Assembly (NCBI RefSeq): GCF_037027445.1
Contig: NZ_JBANDL010000002.1
Span: forward strand, 806,001 to 870,000
Direction of reading: 5' to 3'
Length of the DNA: 64,000 nt
Source: Lysobacter firmicutimachus
GTDB taxonomy: Bacteria; Pseudomonadota; Gammaproteobacteria; Xanthomonadales; Xanthomonadaceae
In this document: piece by piece, positions 60,890-64,000 of the stretch
Numbering within the stretch: the first letter of the stretch is position 1
Layout: every line of letters starts with the position of its first letter
Notes under the pieces: generated by a model
What the model was told of the DNA's origin: nothing
The model's database searches: none
Seen by the model: only the letters and a program-made list of their open reading frames with translations
Position numbers and translations under genes: made by a program

Positions 60890-61402
60890 ATGCCTTTCAA
60901 CGCCGAACGCACCGAAACCGCCGAAACCCTGCTGTGCCAGCCCGAGCGCTTCCCCAGCCTGCCCAAGCGCGACCGTTACTGCCGCCGGCTGTTGCTGTGG
61001 CGGTTCCCGGCGTTCGTTCCTTACTCGTCCTGGGCCCTGTTCGTCGAGCGCGAGGCCTGCTGGGTGCGGCGCCTGGAGCACGACCGCACGCGCGGGTTGG
61101 CGCTGGACGCCGCCGGCCCGGACCTCTACGGCGCCGAGGCCCGGATCGATCCGGCCGAAGCCGCCGAACTGTTGGCGCGCTTCACCGCCCTGTCGGTGCC
61201 GATGTTCCTGCCGACCCGGCGTTTCGGCCTCGACGGCGTTCGCTACGGCGTCGCCTTCGGCGACGGCTGGTGCGGTACCGAGGCGACTTGGTGGTCCGAT
61301 CCGGGCGAGGCCTGGCGCCCGCTGGCGGAAGCCTATGAGCGCACGGTCGAGCGGCTGGAGGCCGTGCTGCCGACCAGCACCCTGCGCCGGTCCGTGGAGT
61401 AA
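60890..61402 (+). CDS. Conserved-looking hypothetical protein
   Basis: This 170-residue protein starts at ATG 60890, 17 bases after the effector stop. It has no signal peptide. Trp- and Arg-rich sections (RRLLLWRFPAFVPYSSW, FGDGWCGTEATWWSDPG) suggest a small globular domain. I do not recognise it. It ends before a strong terminator, so it may be co-transcribed with the effector pair as a third component, or be independent. Confidence 0.6.
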   Translation: MPFNAERTETAETLLCQPERFPSLPKRDRYCRRLLLWRFPAFVPYSSWALFVEREACWVRRLEHDRTRGLALDAAGPDLYGAEARIDPAEAAELLARFTALSVPMFLPTRRFGLDGVRYGVAFGDGWCGTEATWWSDPGEAWRPLAEAYERTVERLEAVLPTSTLRRSVE

Positions 61403-61475
61403 GGACTCTGGCGGACGCAGAGCCGGCGCGCCATCGGGGCGGGCGCGACCGGAGCCGGCGTGTTGGCTGGATGCA

Positions 61476-61506
61476 GCGGGCCGCCGACAATGGCGGCCCG
61501 CTTTTT
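61476..61506 (+). terminator. Rho-independent terminator before the LysR gene
   Basis: A perfect 10-base-pair stem (GCGGGCCGCC with its complement), a 6-base loop GACAAT and a TTTTT tract. It closes the X-Tfi/X-Tfe/hypothetical unit. Confidence 0.92.
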
Positions 61507-61518
61507 CTCGGCCGCCCC

Positions 61519-62433
61519 ATGGACTCCTTCGCTCTCATGCGCTCGTTCCGACGCATCGTCGAACTCGGCGGGCTGGCCAAGGCGGCGGACGACCTGGGCG
61601 TGTCGGCGGCGGGCTTGAGCAAGCAGTTGCGCGCGCTGGAGTCGCACCTGGGCGCGGTGTTGATCCAGCGCACCACGCGGCGGATGGGCTTGACCGAGGT
61701 CGGCGAGGCCTACTACCGCGAGTGCGTGCGGTTGCTGGACGAACTGGATGCGCTGGAGGCTTCGGTGCGCGGGCAGTCGCAGCAGGTGAGCGGGCGCTTG
61801 CGGGTCAATGCGCCGCTGTCGTTCGCGCTCAGCGTGCTGTCGCCGTTGCTGGCGCGGTTCCTGCAGCGTTATCCGCAGTTGCAGTTGGACCTGGTGCTGG
61901 AAGACCGCTTGCTGGACGCGGTCGCCGAGGGCTTCGACGTGTCGATCCGGTTGCGCGCGCAGTTGCCGGATTCCTCGCTGATCGCGCGCCGGCTGGGGCA
62001 GGCCTGCCAGATGCTGTGCGCGTCGCCGTCGTACCTGGCCGCACACGGCGTGCCGGCCGATGCCGGGGCCTTGTCCGCGCATGCCGTGCTGCACTACAGC
62101 CTGGCCGAGCCGCCGGGCGTGTGGCCGCTGGAAGGACCGCAGGGGCCGGTGGTGGTGCAGGGCCTGCCGCGCGCGGCGGTCGGCAACAGCCTGGTGCTGC
62201 GCGACCTGCTCGAGGCCGGGCTGGGCATCGGCGCGCTGCCGTCGTTCCTGGCCCGGCCGTCGATGGCGGCGGGCAGGCTGGTGCAAGTGTTGCCGGATCA
62301 TCGCTTCGCGCCGAGGCAGGTGTATGCGGTGTACCCGACCGCGCGCCATCTGCAGCCCAAGGTGCGGGCACTGGTCGAGTTCCTGGCCGCGGAACTGCCG
62401 CCGTTGCTGGAACCGCCGCCGGCCGATTGCTGA
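61519..62433 (+). CDS. LysR-family transcriptional regulator
   Basis: This 304-residue protein starts at ATG 61519. The N-terminal helix-turn-helix is GGLAKAADDLGVSAAGLSKQ and RALESHLGAVLIQRTTRRMG. The effector domain begins at VSGRLRVNAPLSFALSVLSP and includes GLGIGALPSFLA near the C-terminus. It most closely resembles the CrgA/aromatic-type subgroup. The cyclase-family gene downstream on the same strand is the most likely target, though LysR regulators are more often divergent. Confidence 0.9.
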   Translation: MDSFALMRSFRRIVELGGLAKAADDLGVSAAGLSKQLRALESHLGAVLIQRTTRRMGLTEVGEAYYRECVRLLDELDALEASVRGQSQQVSGRLRVNAPLSFALSVLSPLLARFLQRYPQLQLDLVLEDRLLDAVAEGFDVSIRLRAQLPDSSLIARRLGQACQMLCASPSYLAAHGVPADAGALSAHAVLHYSLAEPPGVWPLEGPQGPVVVQGLPRAAVGNSLVLRDLLEAGLGIGALPSFLARPSMAAGRLVQVLPDHRFAPRQVYAVYPTARHLQPKVRALVEFLAAELPPLLEPPPADC

Positions 62434-62577
62434 GCGCGGGCGAAAACTGTCGCAACCCGGGCGCGCTGTTTCGTCGCAGGGACGAGGCTCATCCTGACGT
62501 CGTTCCGGCGCTGCGGTTCGCGGCGCCGGCCCCCACGTCAGCGCCGCCCACGAGGCCGGCGCGTTTCAGGAGCCGAA

Positions 62578-63558
62578 ATGAAACTGCGTACCCTTCTGCC
62601 GACCCTGGGCCTGCTGGCCCTGGGCGTCGCCGCTTCCGTCCAGGCCGCCGACCGCGTCGGCACCAGCCCCTGGGGCCCGAACGACGAGATCGGCCGGCTC
62701 AACCTCATCACCTCGCAATCGCGCGCGGCGATCCTGTCGCGGGTGCAGGGCGAGCGGGCCTACGACCTGGCCACCGATTACTACATCGGCATGCCGAGCT
62801 GGCAGGCCGCGGGCGACCCGCACTACCAGTTCTGGATGACCCACACCCCGCGCGGCACCATCGCCGACGACCCGATGGGCGTCGGCCGCGAGATGAACCA
62901 CAAGGTCAGCTACACCGGTGCGGCGTTCTCGATGTACAGCCATAGCGGCACTCACATCGACGCGCTCAACCACTTCGGCCTGGACGGCAAGATCTGGAAC
63001 GGTTTCAGCGCCGACGAGCACCTCGGCGACCGCGGCTGGAAGAAGACCGGCATCGAGAAGTTCCCGCCGCTGATCGCGCGCGGCGTGCTGATCGACGTGG
63101 CCGCGGCGCAAGGCCTGCCGATGCTGCCGGAGAACTACCGCATCACCCGGCAGGATCTGCGCAATGCGCTGGCCAAGCAGAAGCTGCGCCTGCAGCGCGG
63201 CGACGTGGTGCTGATCCGCACCGGACGCATGCAGCGCTTCGGCGACGCCGCCGGCTACATGGCCAACCCGCCCGGCCTGGGACTGGACGCGGCGAAGTTC
63301 CTGGTCGAAGAGGGCGGGGCGATGATCGTCGGCGCCGACAACCTGAGCCTGGAGACCTTCCCCTCGGAAGTGGCCGGCGACTACATCCCGGTGCATACCT
63401 ACCTGCTGGCCCAGCACGGCGTGCCGATCATCGAACTGGTCGCGCTGGAGGAACTGTCGCGCGACAAGGTCTACGAGTTCGCCTTCATCGGCGGGCCGCT
63501 GAAAATTCGCGGCGGCGACGCCGCGCCGCTGCGGCCGATCGCGTTGCCGGTGCGCTGA
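62578..63558 (+). CDS. Cyclase-family metal-dependent hydrolase, exported
   Basis: This 326-residue protein starts at ATG 62578 with AGGAG 5 bases upstream. A signal peptide (LLPTLGLLALGVAASVQA) directs export. The family motif HSGTHIDALNHF (HxGTHxD) supplies the metal site, with GDVVLIRTGR and GADNLSLE later. The fold is that of kynurenine formamidase and the polyketide-cyclase-like hydrolases. The substrate is unknown. It lies 144 bases after the LysR gene and may respond to it. Confidence 0.88.
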   Translation: MKLRTLLPTLGLLALGVAASVQAADRVGTSPWGPNDEIGRLNLITSQSRAAILSRVQGERAYDLATDYYIGMPSWQAAGDPHYQFWMTHTPRGTIADDPMGVGREMNHKVSYTGAAFSMYSHSGTHIDALNHFGLDGKIWNGFSADEHLGDRGWKKTGIEKFPPLIARGVLIDVAAAQGLPMLPENYRITRQDLRNALAKQKLRLQRGDVVLIRTGRMQRFGDAAGYMANPPGLGLDAAKFLVEEGGAMIVGADNLSLETFPSEVAGDYIPVHTYLLAQHGVPIIELVALEELSRDKVYEFAFIGGPLKIRGGDAAPLRPIALPVR

Positions 63559-63582
63559 GCGCGGCGAGTGCGGAGCGTGCGC

Positions 63583-64000
63583 TCAGTGCGCGCGCTCCGC
63601 CTCGTGCAACAGCAAAGCGAGCCGGTCCAGCCCTTCGGCGGTGCCGCGGATGCGCGCCTCGCGGTCGTGGTAGCCGTCGAGGAAGGCGACCTGCTCGGTG
63701 AAGCGCAGGCGCGTGCCGGCGCCGCCGGGCTCGAACTCGACCGTGGCCAGCGACACCGACAGGCGCTGTTCGCCGACCTGCATGTGATAGCCGTAGATGA
63801 TCCGGCGGTCCGGCACGATGTCGAAGAATCGGGCCTGGAACAGGTGTTCGACGCCGTCCGGGCGGCGCACCCGGTTGAGCTCGTGGCCGCCCGGGCGGAA
63901 GTCGAGTTCGTAGCCGGTGTTGACCATGCCGTCGTGGCAGACGAACCAGCGCCGCTTGGCTTCGGGGGTGGTCCAGGCGCGGAACACGCGCGCGGGCGTC
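63583..64000 (-). CDS. AHSA1/SRPBCC-domain protein (cut by window end)
   Basis: The frame is open to the window edge, so the N-terminus is missing; 139 residues are visible. VFRAWTTPEAKRRWF and ATVEFEPGGAGTRLRFTEQVAF, then HDREARIRGTAEGLDRLA, are the signature of the Aha1-like START/SRPBCC family. Such proteins bind hydrophobic ligands and often sit beside ArsR-type regulators, which may lie beyond the window. Confidence 0.88.
   Translation of the reverse strand, partial: TPARVFRAWTTPEAKRRWFVCHDGMVNTGYELDFRPGGHELNRVRRPDGVEHLFQARFFDIVPDRRIIYGYHMQVGEQRLSVSLATVEFEPGGAGTRLRFTEQVAFLDGYHDREARIRGTAEGLDRLALLLHEAERAH

Noticed and set aside
1..64000. tRNA, rRNA or complete prophage
   Set aside because: No cloverleaf-like sequence, rRNA segment or phage structural or integrase gene was recognised anywhere in the window.

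Overview
The window is high-GC DNA with tightly packed genes, many ATGA/GTGA start-stop overlaps and Xanthomonadaceae-type accessory content: an XVIPCD-tailed type IV effector, a TpsA with a YNRQLH pretoxin boundary, and dispersed GTAGGAGCGGCG-type palindromic repeats. The most likely source is a Lysobacter-like gammaproteobacterium. This placement is inferred from gene content; no rRNA or housekeeping marker is present. I saw no tRNA, IS element or CRISPR array.

Layout: 1-2488 is the end of a glycan/glycolipid operon (GT2 C-terminus, GT4, UPF0104 membrane protein). 2464-4264 holds two exported proteins of unknown function on the minus strand. 4979-21658 is a two-partner secretion / contact-dependent inhibition island. 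It has a TpsB transporter, a 3503-residue TpsA whose C-terminus is a C39-like cysteine peptidase, a candidate immunity gene, and then a string of displaced toxin/immunity cassettes. One is a CdiA-CT-like nuclease behind a 99%-identical but frameshifted copy of the TpsA pretoxin segment. Another is a papain-fold toxin with its immunity gene. Further low-GC immunity-like ORFs follow, and the island ends with a short remnant of a second tpsA. 21773-27586 is mixed: a TPR protein, a pseudogene, an Rrf2-like regulator divergent from a thioredoxin-reductase-like enzyme, a DUF2235/Tle1-like lipase, a flavohaemoglobin remnant and an M23 peptidase.

27605-30331 (minus strand) is a compact biosynthetic operon: cyclodipeptide synthase, cytochrome P450, methyltransferase. 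It probably makes an oxidised and methylated diketopiperazine. 30784-50775 is a Wzx/Wzy-dependent capsule/exopolysaccharide locus. It includes a fused WecA-WecB protein, WecC, flippase, polymerase, two hexapeptide acyltransferases, glycosyltransferases, a heparinase-like enzyme, a bi-domain oxidoreductase, a BY-kinase, its phosphatase and a divergent Wza. The WecA/B/C set predicts a GlcNAc-primed glycan containing ManNAcA.

51256-64000 carries a GNAT acetyltransferase, an NHL-propeller/M23-like protein, a class A beta-lactamase, an HxlR regulator divergent from a GFA-family protein, an M28 peptidase, and an X-Tfi/X-Tfe pair (lipoprotein immunity followed by a HExxH effector with an XVIPCD tail). 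It ends with a LysR regulator, a cyclase-family hydrolase and a truncated AHSA1/SRPBCC protein. Family calls come from reading motifs; no database search was run.
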